DNA from: Actibacterium mucosum KCTC 23349
Lineage (GTDB): Bacteria; Pseudomonadota; Alphaproteobacteria; Rhodobacterales; Rhodobacteraceae
Assembly (NCBI RefSeq): GCF_000647975.1
Contig: NZ_JFKE01000011.1
Coordinates: forward strand, 23,657 to 87,656
Direction of reading: 5' to 3'
Length of the DNA stretch: 64,000 nt
Shown here piece after piece: positions 63,805 through 64,000 of the stretch. The first letter of the stretch is position 1. The number at the start of each line of letters is the position of its first letter. Below the pieces are notes generated by a model. That model saw only the letters and a list, made by a program, of their open reading frames with translations, was not told the DNA's origin and ran no database searches. A program made the translations under genes and the position numbers.

Positions 63805-63814
63805 TTAGCGCTAA
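63805..63814. promoter_or_regulatory. LacI-family operator candidate upstream of gnd
   Basis: TTAGCGCTAA is a perfect 10-nt palindrome with the CG centre typical of LacI-family sites. It lies 20 nt before the gnd ATG, just after a TACACT -10 candidate (63798-63803). Confidence 0.6.
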
Positions 63815-63834
63815 CGGAATGCGGGGAGAGCGGG

Positions 63835-64000
63835 ATGAGCGGTTCACAAATAGGTCTGATTGGATTGGGGACGATGGGGGCGATGTTGTCTTTGAACATT
63901 GCCGAGAAGGGGTTTTCGATTTCGGTTTTTAACCGGACGGTCTCGAAGGTGGATGACTTCATGGCCGAGGCGGGCGATCTGGCCGCGCGGATCACGCCGG
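63835..64000 (+). CDS. gnd: 6-phosphogluconate dehydrogenase, 3' truncated by window edge
   Basis: The first 55 residues are visible, starting at ATG 63835 with GGGGAG upstream. [20 protein letters not shown] is the NADP-binding Rossmann opening and [12 protein letters not shown] continues in family style. The enzyme oxidises 6-phosphogluconate to ribulose 5-phosphate. The LacI-type palindrome just upstream suggests sugar-acid control. Confidence 0.85.
   Translation, partial: MSGSQIGLIGLGTMGAMLSLNIAEKGFSISVFNRTVSKVDDFMAEAGDLAARITP

Overview
The window reads as a chromosomal segment of an alphaproteobacterium of the Rhodobacteraceae/Roseobacter group. The reasons are a G+C-rich, densely packed coding style, an alphaproteobacterial tol-pal arrangement (ybgC-tolQRAB-pal-ybgF followed by tilS and ftsH), a ruvCAB cluster, a DUF484-xerC pair, a Tad/Flp pilus locus with short DW-type pilins, and one-carbon genes (fhs, folD) side by side. 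I cannot name the species. No rRNA or tRNA gene, CRISPR array, prophage or insertion sequence was seen.

Layout. 1-3.4 kb: a catabolic module (class III aminotransferase cut by the window edge, a BKACE/DUF849 beta-keto acid cleavage enzyme, and both subunits of a 3-oxoacid CoA-transferase). 3.4-4.7 kb: a secreted protein made of 35-residue repeats and a lytic transglycosylase, both on the minus strand. 5.0-19 kb: a Tad (tight adherence) pilus locus with two Flp-type pilins, cpaB, cpaC, an OmpA-like lipoprotein, cpaE, cpaF, tadB, tadC, two TPR lipoproteins, the prepilin peptidase cpaA, a convergent GT-C-like membrane protein and an AAA+ ATPase. 19.5-22.7 kb: an Lhr-like helicase with the PdeM endonuclease. 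22.6-29.3 kb: a LytTR membrane regulator, folD, a chorismate mutase, fhs, tam and ftsH. 29.3-39.1 kb: tilS, the Tol-Pal system, an uncharacterised gene and ruvBAC. 39.3-45.7 kb: a DUF1127 protein, a small membrane protein, prmA, a P-loop kinase-like protein, msrA, an MFS transporter and priA. 45.8-52.4 kb: DUF484-xerC, a cytochrome P460-like protein, a histidine phosphatase family protein, ogt and ileS. 52.5-57.8 kb: a group III truncated haemoglobin, small membrane proteins, an SDR-DoxX fusion and the ycjF/ycjX pair. 57.9-64 kb: truA, then a four-gene cluster with 4-nt overlaps that matches decaprenylphosphoryl-D-arabinose biosynthesis (HAD-UbiA fusion, GtrA, DprE1-like, DprE2-like), then two tiny membrane proteins with an NsrR-like Rrf2 regulator, and the start of gnd.

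The most interesting signals are: (i) a complete DprE1/DprE2/UbiA/GtrA-type lipid-linked D-arabinofuranose cluster in a Gram-negative genome that also has, in the same window, a pilus locus with an orphan GT-C-like membrane protein; (ii) a secreted protein of near-identical 35-residue repeats; (iii) two copies of a structured intergenic repeat with GNRA-type loops, both in the sense orientation between co-directional genes; (iv) several perfect or near-perfect operator palindromes (upstream of gnd, tam, the NsrR unit and scoA); and (v) a tetranucleotide repeat in the leader of the first pilin gene.

Limits: all calls come from reading the sequence and from family knowledge; no database search or alignment was run. 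Start codons were moved inward from the longest reading frame where a ribosome binding site or the family N-terminus supported it.
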